Assembly (NCBI GenBank): GCA_031264145.1
Contig: JAISEK010000127.1
Location: forward strand, 37,516-101,515
Length of the DNA stretch: 64,000 nucleotides
Direction of reading: 5' to 3'
Source of the DNA: Deltaproteobacteria bacterium
GTDB lineage: Bacteria > Desulfobacterota > Desulfarculia > Adiutricales > Adiutricaceae
The translations under genes and the position numbers were made by a program. The notes under the pieces were generated by a model. It did no database searches. It was not told the origin of the DNA and saw nothing but the letters and a program-made list of their open reading frames with translations. Positions within the stretch are counted from its first letter, which is position 1, and the number at the start of each line of letters is the position of its first letter. Below are positions 55,277 to 62,465 of this stretch, one piece after another.

Positions 55277-55942
55277 TCACTGCCCGTGGCCTTGGGCCAC
55301 ACGCCTAAGCTGGGTCACGGCCTTGGCGTAGTCCGGGCTCCGGAAGAGGTGGGAGCCGCTGACCATGACCGTGGCCCCGGCCGCGGCAAGGCTGGCGGCG
55401 TTGCGGTCGCTCACGCCCCCATCGATCTCGATGGGGGTGGGGAGGCCAGACTGGGCCAACAGGGCGCTGAGTCTCCTGGTCTTCTCGACAGTCGAGGGGA
55501 TGAAGGGCTGGCCGCTGAAGCCCGGGTTCACGCCCATCACGACTATGAGCTCGACCAGGTCCAGGCAGCTGTCGAGGGCGGATAGGGCCGTGGCCGGGTT
55601 GATGGCCACCCCCGGCCGGGCCCCGGCCTCGGCGATGGAGGCCAGGGCCCTGTTCAGGTGGGCGGAGGCCTCCAGGTGGACCGTCACGTAGTCGGCCCCG
55701 GCGCGGGCGAAGACGGGCGCGTACCTTAGGGGGTCGGAGACCATGAGGTGGGCGTCCAGGGGCAGGCTGGTGGCCTTGCGGGCCATCTCCACCACCCAGG
55801 GGCCAAAGGTGATGTTGGGCACGAAATGGCCGTCCATCACGTCGATGTGTATCCAGTCGGCCCCGGCCGCCTCCATGGCCTTGATTTCCTCGGCCAGGCG
55901 CCCGTGGTCGGCTGAAAGGATGGAAGGGGCAACCTTGATCAT
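55277..55942 (-). CDS. rpe: Ribulose-phosphate 3-epimerase
   Basis: A 221-residue TIM-barrel enzyme of the pentose phosphate pathway. VAPSILSADHGRLAEEIKAM, WIHIDVMDGHFVPNITFGPW, VMGVNPGFSGQPFIPSTVEK and IEIDGGVSDRNAASLAAAGA cover the metal-binding and catalytic residues. The start is the ATG at 55942 (MIKVAPS). It lies 55 nt upstream of the class IV aminotransferase on the same strand. Confidence 0.94.
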   Translation of the reverse strand: MIKVAPSILSADHGRLAEEIKAMEAAGADWIHIDVMDGHFVPNITFGPWVVEMARKATSLPLDAHLMVSDPLRYAPVFARAGADYVTVHLEASAHLNRALASIAEAGARPGVAINPATALSALDSCLDLVELIVVMGVNPGFSGQPFIPSTVEKTRRLSALLAQSGLPTPIEIDGGVSDRNAASLAAAGATVMVSGSHLFRSPDYAKAVTQLRRVAQGHGQ

Positions 55943-56162
55943 GGTCAAAACCAAAGAGGCCTGGCCGTCGGCCAGGCCGGCTTCATGTCTCGGCGAGGCC
56001 GGGAGGCCTGGCGCTTTTTCGGGGGGCCGGGCCCGGCGGCGGGGCGGCCTCGGCTTTTGGGCAATATTATAGAAACGCGGGCCAAATTACAAGTTTCGGG
56101 AGCGCGGCCCACCGGCGCCGGGAGGGCTTGCCCCGGCAGGCGGCCGGAGCTAAAATGGACCC

Positions 56163-57287
56163 ATGGAAGTGCCCATCCTGAAAATTCCCTTCGACGCCGG
56201 TGACGCCGCCGAGATTTGCCGTGAGCTGTCCGACCTTCTCCTGGGGGGACGCCTGGCCATGGGGCGGAATGTCAGAGAGTTCGAGGACTCCTTCCGGGAT
56301 TTCGCCGGCGCCGGCTTCGCCTGCGGCTGCTCCAGCGGGACGGCGGCCCTGGAGCTCATCTTCCGGGCCCTGGGCCCAGGCGGGGGCTCGGTGGCCGTGC
56401 CGGCCAACACCTTCATGGCCACAGCCCTTGCCCCCTTGGCCGCAGGGCACAGGATAATCCTGATCGACAACGACCCGGTCTATTTCCAGATGTGCCCCGA
56501 CGACCTGGCCAGAAAGATAAGGGACGACACCAGGGCGGTGGTGCTGGTCCACATCGGCGGCTTCATCTCACCCAGATGGGAGGAGGTGAAGGCCCTGGCC
56601 GAGGAGAGGGGCGCTGCCTTCGTCGAGGACGCCGCCCACGCCCATGGGGCCGAGGCGTGTGGGCGGACGGCGGGGACGCTGGGCCTGGCGGCCGCCTTTT
56701 CTTTTTACCCGACCAAGGTCCTGACCACGGCCGAGGGGGGCATGGTGACCACCTCCGACGAGGGGCTCTTCCGAAGGATCCTGGCCCTCCGCCAGCACGG
56801 CCAGGAGCGGCCAGGATCCAACGTCCACGATGGTTTCGGCCTGAACTACCGCCCCTCGGAGATCCACGCCCTCCTGGGGCTCAGGATGATGGCCAAGGCC
56901 GGGTGGATCCTGGCCGAGCGGCGCCAGGCCGCGGCCGTCTATGACCGGCTTCTGGCCGGTGGCCCCGTGAGGCCAGTGCTGCCTCCGGAGGGCCACAGGC
57001 CGTCCTACTACAAGTACATGGCCCTCCTGCCGGAAAAGAGCCGGCGGGGCGAGATAAAGCGGAGGCTCCTGGAGGAACACGGGGTTAGCCTGGCCGGCGA
57101 GGTCTACGCCACGCCGGGCCACCGGCAGCCCATCTGGGCCAAGCACCCGGAGTATCTGGCCAGGGGGATAGAGCCACTCCCCAACGCCGAGTACTGCGCC
57201 GAACACCAGGTCTGCCTGCCAATCTGGCCCGGCCTGACGCCCGAGGCCCAGGAGCACGTGGTCTGGGCCCTATCCAGGGTCCTCTGA
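56163..57287 (+). CDS. DegT/DnrJ/EryC1/StrS family sugar aminotransferase
   Basis: A 374-residue PLP enzyme of the family that aminates nucleotide sugars for lipopolysaccharide, capsule or secondary metabolites. Motifs are CSSGTAALELIFRALGPGGG, VPANTFMATALAPLAAGHRI, VEDAAHAHGAEACG, the PLP-lysine context FSFYPTKVLTTAEGGMVTTS and NYRPSEIHALLGLRMM. The sugar substrate is unknown. The last 120 bases plus the downstream leader are duplicated at 60521-60755, so this gene was the left border of the island insertion. Confidence 0.9.
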   Translation: MEVPILKIPFDAGDAAEICRELSDLLLGGRLAMGRNVREFEDSFRDFAGAGFACGCSSGTAALELIFRALGPGGGSVAVPANTFMATALAPLAAGHRIILIDNDPVYFQMCPDDLARKIRDDTRAVVLVHIGGFISPRWEEVKALAEERGAAFVEDAAHAHGAEACGRTAGTLGLAAAFSFYPTKVLTTAEGGMVTTSDEGLFRRILALRQHGQERPGSNVHDGFGLNYRPSEIHALLGLRMMAKAGWILAERRQAAAVYDRLLAGGPVRPVLPPEGHRPSYYKYMALLPEKSRRGEIKRRLLEEHGVSLAGEVYATPGHRQPIWAKHPEYLARGIEPLPNAEYCAEHQVCLPIWPGLTPEAQEHVVWALSRVL

Positions 57288-57385
57288 GGCAAGGCGTTCC
57301 CGCGGTGCTCTGGGACAAGGGAAATCTTAGCCCCCCTCGGTGGGGGAAAAAATGAAGATTGACGTTATTCTGAGGAGCCCACGCC
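57165..57385. repeat. Outer direct repeat, left copy (end of DegT gene plus start of a reductase gene)
   Basis: About 220 bases nearly identical to 60521-60755. It covers the last roughly 40 codons of the DegT aminotransferase gene, its downstream leader (GCGGTGC.C..GGGACAA) and the first codons of an FMN reductase gene (ATGAAGATTGACGTTATTCT). In this copy the reductase frame runs only to 57438 and diverges after SPR. Confidence 0.9.
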
Positions 57386-57528
57386 AGAATTATAACCATA
57401 TCGAAAAACTCTCTCCAAAAGAATATATTGGCCGATGAGTATAGTCAATCTGACCTCTATTCTTACCCGAATAATATCGGCTAGCGGCCAAGCTTCTCGC
57501 GGCCCTGAAGGGTCACGAAGATTTCCGC

Positions 57529-57557
57529 TTGACACCCGGCCAGACTCGCATTAAATT
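57529..57557 (+). promoter_or_regulatory. Sigma70-like promoter for a putative antisense RNA
   Basis: TTGACA (57529-57534) followed after 17 nt by TAAATT (57552-57557). Transcription would start near 57564 and run into the terminator at 57624-57663. Confidence 0.6.
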
Positions 57558-57563
57558 AAAAAT

Positions 57564-57663
57564 GTCGTGGGAAGCGCAAACTAGCCATCGGCAGGGGCAA
57601 CCCTCCTTATTATGGATAAATTAGCCCCCGCATGGACCTCTAATCCCTGCGGGGGCCTTCTTC
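57564..57663 (+). ncRNA. Putative antisense RNA (type I antitoxin candidate)
   Basis: About 100 nt from the promoter at 57529 to a hairpin terminator. No ORF of note lies inside. Its 3' part (57640-57663) is complementary to the end of the minus-strand 41-codon gene and to the 3' end of its mRNA, the layout of Fst/TxpA-type antitoxin RNAs. Evidence is positional only. Confidence 0.45.
57624..57663 (+). terminator. Bidirectional terminator hairpin
   Basis: GCCCCCGCA (57624-57632) pairs with TGCGGGGGC (57648-57656), followed by CTTCTTCT on the plus strand. On the minus strand the same stem follows the last codons of the small gene, whose stop codon lies in the loop. Confidence 0.8.
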
Positions 57664-57765
57664 TATACACGCAAGCGCCGGTTGGTGCTTAAAGACGCCT
57701 TTTAACAAGTCGACCACGAACGAGCCCGCTACAAACGAAAGCGTGTTCCACAAGAAAGCTCTCAT
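57640..57765 (-). CDS. Putative type I toxin, 41-residue membrane peptide
   Basis: Not in the ORF track because of its length. The peptide starts MRAFLWNTLSFVAGSFVV, continues DLLKGVFKHQPALACIEE and ends GPRRD. One amphipathic/hydrophobic helix of about 20 residues is followed by a charged tail, as in Fst/Ldr/TxpA toxins. AAGGAGGT lies exactly 6 nt before the ATG, an unusually strong ribosome-binding site. That site is the 3' arm of a 7-bp hairpin, so translation would be blocked until the hairpin opens. An antisense RNA candidate overlaps its 3' end. No similarity to a named toxin is claimed; toxicity is inferred from architecture. Confidence 0.6.
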   Translation of the reverse strand: MRAFLWNTLSFVAGSFVVDLLKGVFKHQPALACIEEGPRRD

Positions 57766-57821
57766 GGGGACACCTCCTTCCAGGAGGTTGCCTTACCGGG
57801 TATCCTACAAACCGTCCCCAT
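57764..57821 (-). promoter_or_regulatory. Structured leader sequestering the toxin ribosome-binding site
   Basis: On the minus strand, ACCTCCT and AGGAGGT (57772-57788) form a 7-bp hairpin that hides the Shine-Dalgarno. Further out, ATGGGGAC (57814-57821) can pair with GTCCCCAT (57764-57771), enclosing that hairpin and part of the start codon. The outer stem exists only if transcription starts upstream of 57821. Confidence 0.6.
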
Positions 57822-57830
57822 AAGGATCAA
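57802..57830 (-). promoter_or_regulatory. Possible sigma70-like promoter of the toxin gene
   Basis: On the minus strand TTGATC (57830-57825) is followed after 17 nt by TAGGAT (57807-57802). This is a weak match; transcription would begin near 57795, 30 nt before the start codon. Confidence 0.4.
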
Positions 57831-57850
57831 TCCTTGCGCTAAGGCCACGA

Positions 57851-57929
57851 AAGGGGCCTTACCCTATCGGTCCAGCATCTCCTCGCCCACTCCCTCAGGT
57901 GGAACTTGTCCAGGCAGGGGCGGTCCAGG
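57851..57929. repeat. Inner direct repeat, left copy
   Basis: About 80 bases matching 60283-60361 with scattered differences; both contain CTATCGGTCCAGC and CAGGTGGAACTTGTCCAGG. Only one arm of the long hairpin at 60257-60308 is kept here. A short AAGGCC...GGCCTT hairpin precedes it. Confidence 0.85.
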
Positions 57930-58140
57930 TTTGCAGGCCGGAGTGGCCATTAGGCCGCCGATGGCCCGCAGCAAGCCTGGCAAAACGGATCAAGAAAAAA
58001 ACTTGACAATGATTGCAGACTTTCATAATATAAAAGGCAGGAAATTGCAGATTACACACTTGTAATGGAAATATAAGAAATTATATTAATTGTTTTTATC
58101 GTTAATAACTCCAAAAGCCTAGCCGTTTCTCGGGGATGCC

Positions 58141-59367
58141 GTGAAAAATGACCGGGGACCCTCGGGCCGGAAGATGATGAAAATTACCCATATCGATTGT
58201 TTTAGCGGGCCTGGAGGAATCTGTGCGGGATTTTGCGCAGCGGGAATAGACACGCTTGTCGCGATCGAGCACGTAAAAAGCTGCGTGGACACGTATTCGG
58301 CGAACCATCCGCAAGTCCACGTTATCCACTCGGACATAAAAGAAGTCGCCTCCGACCAAATATTGCCTTTCATTCCTAGCCGTGGCGTCGATCTTGTTTC
58401 TTCAGGGATGCCATGCGAGACTTTTTCGACGGCTGGAAACAAATCTCGTTCATTTTATGATGATAGACAATTTCTTTTCCGAGAAGGAATCAGAATTGCC
58501 AAATTATCAAAAGCAAAATTAATTTTGTTTGAAAATGTTCCTGCTATTTCAACAAAAAAAGTCTCAAAAAATTCTTCTAAGCTTATAGTAGATTTAATAA
58601 TAGAAGAATTAGCACAGGAAGGTTATGAAAACTGCATTAAAGTTGTATTAAATTCAACGCAGTATGGCATTCCTCAACGACGAAGCAGGTTTTTTATTTT
58701 AGCCTGCAGATTCGCTGATTGGAAGCTTTCTTATCCTTTGCCGACTTTTTCGGGAGAGATCGACGTATCCGCAGCGTTTTCGGGTCTGCCCAAGGTGACC
58801 CCAAATACTGGGAAAGAAGCAGACGAATACACGTCGAAAAGTTCCCAATATGCGGACCTCTTGCGGGACGATAAATTTTGGCGACGAGGAACAAAAAAAT
58901 GCGACACCGTGTCCTATCAAATGCCGATGCGGCATCGGGACTGCACGTTGGAACGGTTTTCGTTGCTGAGGCCTGGGGAAAGCCTAAAAAACCTATTTGA
59001 AAGATACATAGACGAAGAACGAGTAACGTTACAATCAAGGCGCGTATTGCCCAACAAGATGTTCATTAAGCGGAATTACCGCTTAAAGCTAAACGAGCCT
59101 TCTCCCACCGTCACAAGCCATTGCCTGGATGAATTCGTCCATCCTGTCCATAACAGGGCTTTGACGGTACGGGAGTGCGCACGGCTGCAATCATTCCCTG
59201 ACTCGTACGATTTTCGCGGCGGTCCATATATCGTTCCGCATATAGATCGCGAGGTCCAGGACAAATACGAGCAGATAGGAGATGCCGTTCCGCCTCTTTT
59301 GGCATATGCCTGGGGAAAAACGATTCATCAGATATTAATGGAAAATAATAATGCCTCAGATAATTAA
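58141..59367 (+). CDS. DNA (cytosine-5) methyltransferase of a type II restriction-modification system
   Basis: A 408-residue C5-methyltransferase. Motif I IDCFSGPGGICAGFCAAGID, motif IV SSGMPCETFSTAG with the catalytic Cys, motif VI LILFENVPAIS, motif VIII YGIPQRRSRFFILACRF and the C-terminal motif X-like EQIGDAVPPLLAYAWG are all present. A variable target-recognition region lies between about residues 220 and 300. The GTG at 58141 has GGGGA nearby; ATGs at 58174/58177 (MMKITHID) fit the family length better. Codon use is much less GC-biased than the resident genes, a sign of transfer. It overlaps the endonuclease gene by 17 nt. Confidence 0.92.
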   Translation: MKNDRGPSGRKMMKITHIDCFSGPGGICAGFCAAGIDTLVAIEHVKSCVDTYSANHPQVHVIHSDIKEVASDQILPFIPSRGVDLVSSGMPCETFSTAGNKSRSFYDDRQFLFREGIRIAKLSKAKLILFENVPAISTKKVSKNSSKLIVDLIIEELAQEGYENCIKVVLNSTQYGIPQRRSRFFILACRFADWKLSYPLPTFSGEIDVSAAFSGLPKVTPNTGKEADEYTSKSSQYADLLRDDKFWRRGTKKCDTVSYQMPMRHRDCTLERFSLLRPGESLKNLFERYIDEERVTLQSRRVLPNKMFIKRNYRLKLNEPSPTVTSHCLDEFVHPVHNRALTVRECARLQSFPDSYDFRGGPYIVPHIDREVQDKYEQIGDAVPPLLAYAWGKTIHQILMENNNASDN

Positions 59368-60212
59368 AGACTATTGTCATAAAATATATATAAAAACATA
59401 TTTATCAGAAATAAAACGGCTTTCAGATACCATAAAAACGTCTAATATGGCATTAAGTAATAATAAAAGAGATGAAATTGAAACAGCCGCTCAAAAAGAA
59501 GCAATAAAATGTGCCACTCTTGAAGGCATGCGCGCCTTCGCCGAGGAAGATCCCGCTTCGATCTGGAATATGGTCTACGGCATCCACGTGCACAGAAAAA
59601 GCGGCGTAAAAGATACGGACACTATCGCCAAAATTATCGCCGCTGACCAAAGCTGGAAAAAATCAAGCGGGCATGCGTTTGAGGAAATGGTAAAATTTTT
59701 GGGCTCGGAGGCTTTGAGGAGCGAAGGAATTGAGATAGTTTTGCAAAGAGATTTAAGTTTGATCATAAAAAATAACCAATTAAACAATGAAACACGTGAT
59801 ATATCTTGGCTTAAAGGCCAAAAAAGCAATTTTGACTTGTTCGCAATTGTCCACAAGGATAACAACAATTTCTGTTTTGGTTGCCTCCAATGCAAGACAA
59901 GCATACGTGATAGGGTATCCCGCGATAGAGAACCATCCATCCATGCAGGCAATGAATAATTTTTTTTGGAGCGCGGCTATCGTTTTAAACGGCGATTTCC
60001 TTAAATTGCCAAAGTTCATTTCAATGGTCAATGGAAACGATAATCAAAAAAACGGTTGGCACGGCATGTATGTTTTTTCAAATTTACCTACACAAGGACG
60101 CATATACCCAATTGACTATAATTTTGAAAAATTCAAAAATCATGCCATTAGCGCATCATATCATTGGCTGACGCAGCGTCAGTGGATTGATTATAGCTGG
60201 GCCCCTGAATGA
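59351..60212 (+). pseudogene. BsaWI-like type II restriction endonuclease, frameshifted at a tetranucleotide repeat
   Basis: The two overlapping ORFs 59351-59959 and 59787-60212 are one gene of about 286 codons. The first part ends in FDLFAIVHKDNNNFCFGCLQ followed by CKTSIRDRVSRDREPS, a PD-(D/E)XK-type core with CKTS as the catalytic Lys region. The second part continues MQAMNNFFWSAAIVLNGDFL, then LPKFISMVNGNDNQKNGWHG and MYVFSNLPTQGRIYPIDYN. The block resembles the BsaWI/AgeI family (W/A/RCCGG-type sites), from memory. The break falls at (CCAT)3, 59933-59944; two copies would restore the frame (EPS then MQAM). In this sequence the enzyme is switched off or dead. It overlaps the methyltransferase by 17 nt and ends near a 24-bp hairpin. 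Confidence 0.78.
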
Positions 60213-60233
60213 GCCTGAAGAAGACTATGTCCG

Positions 60234-60434
60234 TTATGTATAGCTGACATTCTCCAGCTGGACCGATAGAGAAAGGCCCCAGAAGGGGCCTTTCTCTATC
60301 GGTCCAGCGTCTCTTCGGCCCCGCTCCATCAGGTGGAACTTGTCCAGGCTGGAGCGGTCCAGGGCCTCCCTGAGCCCCAGCACGTACTCGGCCAGGTCCT
60401 CGTTGGTCCGCCCGGACATGACCGGCCCCGGCAC
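60234..60434 (-). CDS. Small ORF in the island right arm, doubtful
   Basis: A 66-codon minus frame (GTG at 60434 or ATG at 60419; MSGRTNEDLAEYVLGLREAL with DRSSLDKFHLMERGRRD after it). The first 35 residues look like a normal helical protein; the tail is translated hairpin DNA (60257-60308). The left inner repeat (57851) carries only a fragment of it. It may be a truncated gene; no family recognised. Confidence 0.3.
   Translation of the reverse strand: MPGPVMSGRTNEDLAEYVLGLREALDRSSLDKFHLMERGRRDAGPIEKGPFWGLSLSVQLENVSYT
60257..60308. terminator. Perfect 24-bp inverted repeat (bidirectional terminator-like)
   Basis: GCTGGACCGATAGAGAAAGG with CCCC, loop AGAA, then the exact reverse complement. 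It lies 45 nt after the restriction endonuclease stop. T-rich tracts are absent, so it may be a transcription barrier, a repeat end or a recombination site. Confidence 0.7.
60283..60361. repeat. Inner direct repeat, right copy
   Basis: Matches 57851-57929, including TCTATCGGTCCAGCGTCTC and CAGGTGGAACTTGTCCAGG. With the left copy it brackets the restriction-modification genes. Confidence 0.85.
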
Positions 60435-60520
60435 ATCCTGGAGGTAAACCGTCGGGGGAAGGCACGGCGCGGCGACCGCTGCGGGCCTACCGGCACAGTT
60501 CGCCTGTCAAAAACGGAATA

Positions 60521-60755
60521 GGGATAGAGCCTCTTCCCAACGCCGAGTACTGCGCCGAACACCAGGTCTGCCTGCCAATCCTGGCCCGGCCTGACGCCCG
60601 AGGCCCAGGAGCACGTGGTCTGGGCCCTGTCCAGGGTCCCCTGAGGCAGGGCACTCCCGCGGTGCCAGGGGACAAAGGAAATCCTAGACCCCCTCGGTGG
60701 GGGAAAAAAGTGGGGGAAAAAATGAAGATTGCCGTTATTCTGGGGAGCCCGCGCC
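60521..60755. repeat. Outer direct repeat, right copy
   Basis: About 235 bases repeating 57165-57385: the last codons of the DegT gene (now a frameshifted, disconnected remnant), the leader and the first codons of the FMN reductase. A 12-base insertion duplicates GTGGGGGAAAAA. Here the reductase continues as an intact gene. Confidence 0.9.
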
Positions 60756-61282
60756 TGGAGTCAAACTCCGGGAAGCTGGCCCAGGCCGCCGTCTCGGCCC
60801 TGTCAGGGAGGAACCCGGAGGTCGAGACCTTCAGGCTCAACGACCTGCGCTATCGCGGCTGCCAGGGCTGCTTTGGCTGCAAGACCAAGGCCGCCTTCTG
60901 CGTCCTCAAGGATGACCTGGCCAGGGTCCTGTCGGCTGTGGCTGCGGCCGACCTGGCCATAGTGGCCTCGCCGGTCTACATCGGCGAGATAACGGCCCAG
61001 CTCAAGGGCTTCATCGACCGTTCCTTTTCCTGGTACAAGCCAGATTTCAAGTCCAGTTCCGAGCCTAGCCGCCTGGACCCCGGCAAGAAGCTCATCTTCG
61101 TCCTTACCCAGGGCAACCCCGACAGGGAGGCTTACGGGCGGGCCCTGGACGCCTACCTGGCCTATTTCGGGTCCCACGGCTTCAAGGCCGTCCCGTTCGT
61201 CGCCACCGTCGGGACAGACGATCTGGCCTCCGCCCATCCGGGGCTCCTCGAAGAGATCGCCGCTCTGGCCAGGGACCTGTGA
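60722..61282 (+). CDS. NAD(P)H-dependent FMN reductase / flavodoxin-fold oxidoreductase
   Basis: A 186-residue flavodoxin-fold flavin reductase. MKIAVILGSPRLESNSGKLA is the FMN phosphate loop, LNDLRYRGCQGCFGCKTKAA carries conserved Cys residues typical of iron-sulfur flavoprotein-related reductases, and ASPVYIGEITAQLKGFIDRS is the family middle motif. The track start at 60662 lies in the duplicated leader; the ATG at 60722 is preferred. An incomplete second start (first 11 codons) exists at 57352 in the left outer repeat. The gene would be restored downstream of the island by the duplication. Confidence 0.88.
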   Translation: MKIAVILGSPRLESNSGKLAQAAVSALSGRNPEVETFRLNDLRYRGCQGCFGCKTKAAFCVLKDDLARVLSAVAAADLAIVASPVYIGEITAQLKGFIDRSFSWYKPDFKSSSEPSRLDPGKKLIFVLTQGNPDREAYGRALDAYLAYFGSHGFKAVPFVATVGTDDLASAHPGLLEEIAALARDL

Positions 61283-61343
61283 AAAGAGCCTGGGCGGCCG
61301 GGGGAGGGGCCGAGGCGTCCCTTCCCCAGGGCCTTTTGGCGTC

Positions 61344-62066
61344 CTATTTTTTGGCCAGGCGGGATTTCGGATACCTCATGAAGTCGAGGATCCTGGAGTA
61401 GAAGGTCTGGGACAGGTAGAAGGCGGCCGCCGGGTTGTGCCCCAGGACACGGTCCTTGACCACCAGCGTGGTCACTGGGGCCTGGCTGCTCTGGCTGAAG
61501 AGGCAGTCGTGGCCCACGCAAAGGCCCATGACCACGTTGAGGTCCGAGCCCCAGTCGTTTAGGGCCCTGGCCTGGAGGACTGGGTTGCAGGAGGCCTCCT
61601 TGTGCCCTGGCAGGAGCTTCATCCCGTCGGGGACGCCCAGCTCCCCCTTGTCTATGGAGCCGATCTTGCAGATGACCGCCCGGGGCTCCAGGTCCGCCGA
61701 GCGGAGGCATTCGGCCAGGATGGTCGACTCGTTCATCAGGGCCAGGCAGGAGGCGATGCCTATCTTGCGGAAGCCCATCTTCCTGGCCAGGGTCACCGTC
61801 TCCTCGACCCTGGTCATCCGGCCGTAGAACTCGGCTTCTATCTCCCCGGCCGCCTTGAGCAGCTTGGCCTCCGGGGAGTCCGAGGAATAAAGCTCCCTGG
61901 TCTCGTCCGCGCCCTTCTTGTTGGCCAGGGTCAGGCAGAAGGAAGGGTACTTGTGGTCGTTCCGGTAGCAGCTCCTGTCGGGGCAGTCGGAGCAGCTTGA
62001 CGTATCTTTGGCCTTGGCCGTCTTTTCCGGCTTCAGGCCATTTTCCTCGGGGTTGGTCTTGGCCAT
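61344..62066 (-). CDS. DUF1847 domain protein
   Basis: A 240-residue cysteine-rich protein of the DUF1847 family, common in strict anaerobes. The N-terminus carries DTSSCSDCPDRSCYR, a likely metal-binding Cys cluster. The family core is FYGRMTRVEETVTLARKMGF, RKIGIASCLALMNESTILAE, EASCNPVLQARALNDWGSDL and VMGLCVGHDCLFSQSSQAPV. The start is the ATG at 62066 with GGGAGA upstream; the track start at 62279 is not supported. It is transcribed convergently with the FMN reductase. Function unknown; likely a redox or metal role. Confidence 0.85.
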   Translation of the reverse strand: MAKTNPEENGLKPEKTAKAKDTSSCSDCPDRSCYRNDHKYPSFCLTLANKKGADETRELYSSDSPEAKLLKAAGEIEAEFYGRMTRVEETVTLARKMGFRKIGIASCLALMNESTILAECLRSADLEPRAVICKIGSIDKGELGVPDGMKLLPGHKEASCNPVLQARALNDWGSDLNVVMGLCVGHDCLFSQSSQAPVTTLVVKDRVLGHNPAAAFYLSQTFYSRILDFMRYPKSRLAKK

Positions 62067-62465
62067 GTGATCTCCCACTGGTCTGGGCCGGCTTCGCCGG
62101 CTCCCATGGAAAGGCCAGCCTTCCGGCTGGCTCGCGGAAGGTGCCAGTCCCCGTTCCTGGCGGGGGCGGCATCCCGCGATGGCGGCCCCTGGCGACCAGG
62201 GGCCGGAAGGTGCCGGTTTGCCCCGCCGTTCCAGGGCTGGTATGACGTCAGGACGTGTTCGTGCCGGGCCTGAGGACATGGTACTACACCAAGGGGGGAA
62301 AAGACAAAGGCCAAAAAACAGCGGATACCGGGTCAGATGGGCCCCAAAGAAAAAGGGCCACGGACTTTACGCTGGTGTCACTGACATAACGAGTGCTGAG
62401 ATTGGTGTTCGAATGGCCATTGGTGGCAGGCGACGTGGTATTGTGAATCTCAGTTAAGGTGTAGA
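62067..62465. other. Intergenic region
   Basis: About 400 bases with no recognised gene; short frames on both strands lack motifs. GTTAAGGTGTAGA ... TCTACACCTTAAC (62453-62496) is an inverted repeat overlapping the start of the decayed transposase. Confidence 0.4.

Larger units (their letters stand above)
57439..57849. other. Island left arm holding the putative type I toxin-antitoxin locus
   Basis: Between the outer and inner direct repeats. It contains a plus-strand promoter, a putative antisense RNA, a shared terminator and a 41-codon minus-strand gene with a structured leader, each listed separately. Confidence 0.5.

Noticed and set aside
57601-57702. Short plus-strand frame through the shared terminator (MDKLAPAWTSN...)
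   Set aside because: No ribosome-binding site and it runs through a hairpin; the region is better explained as an antisense RNA.
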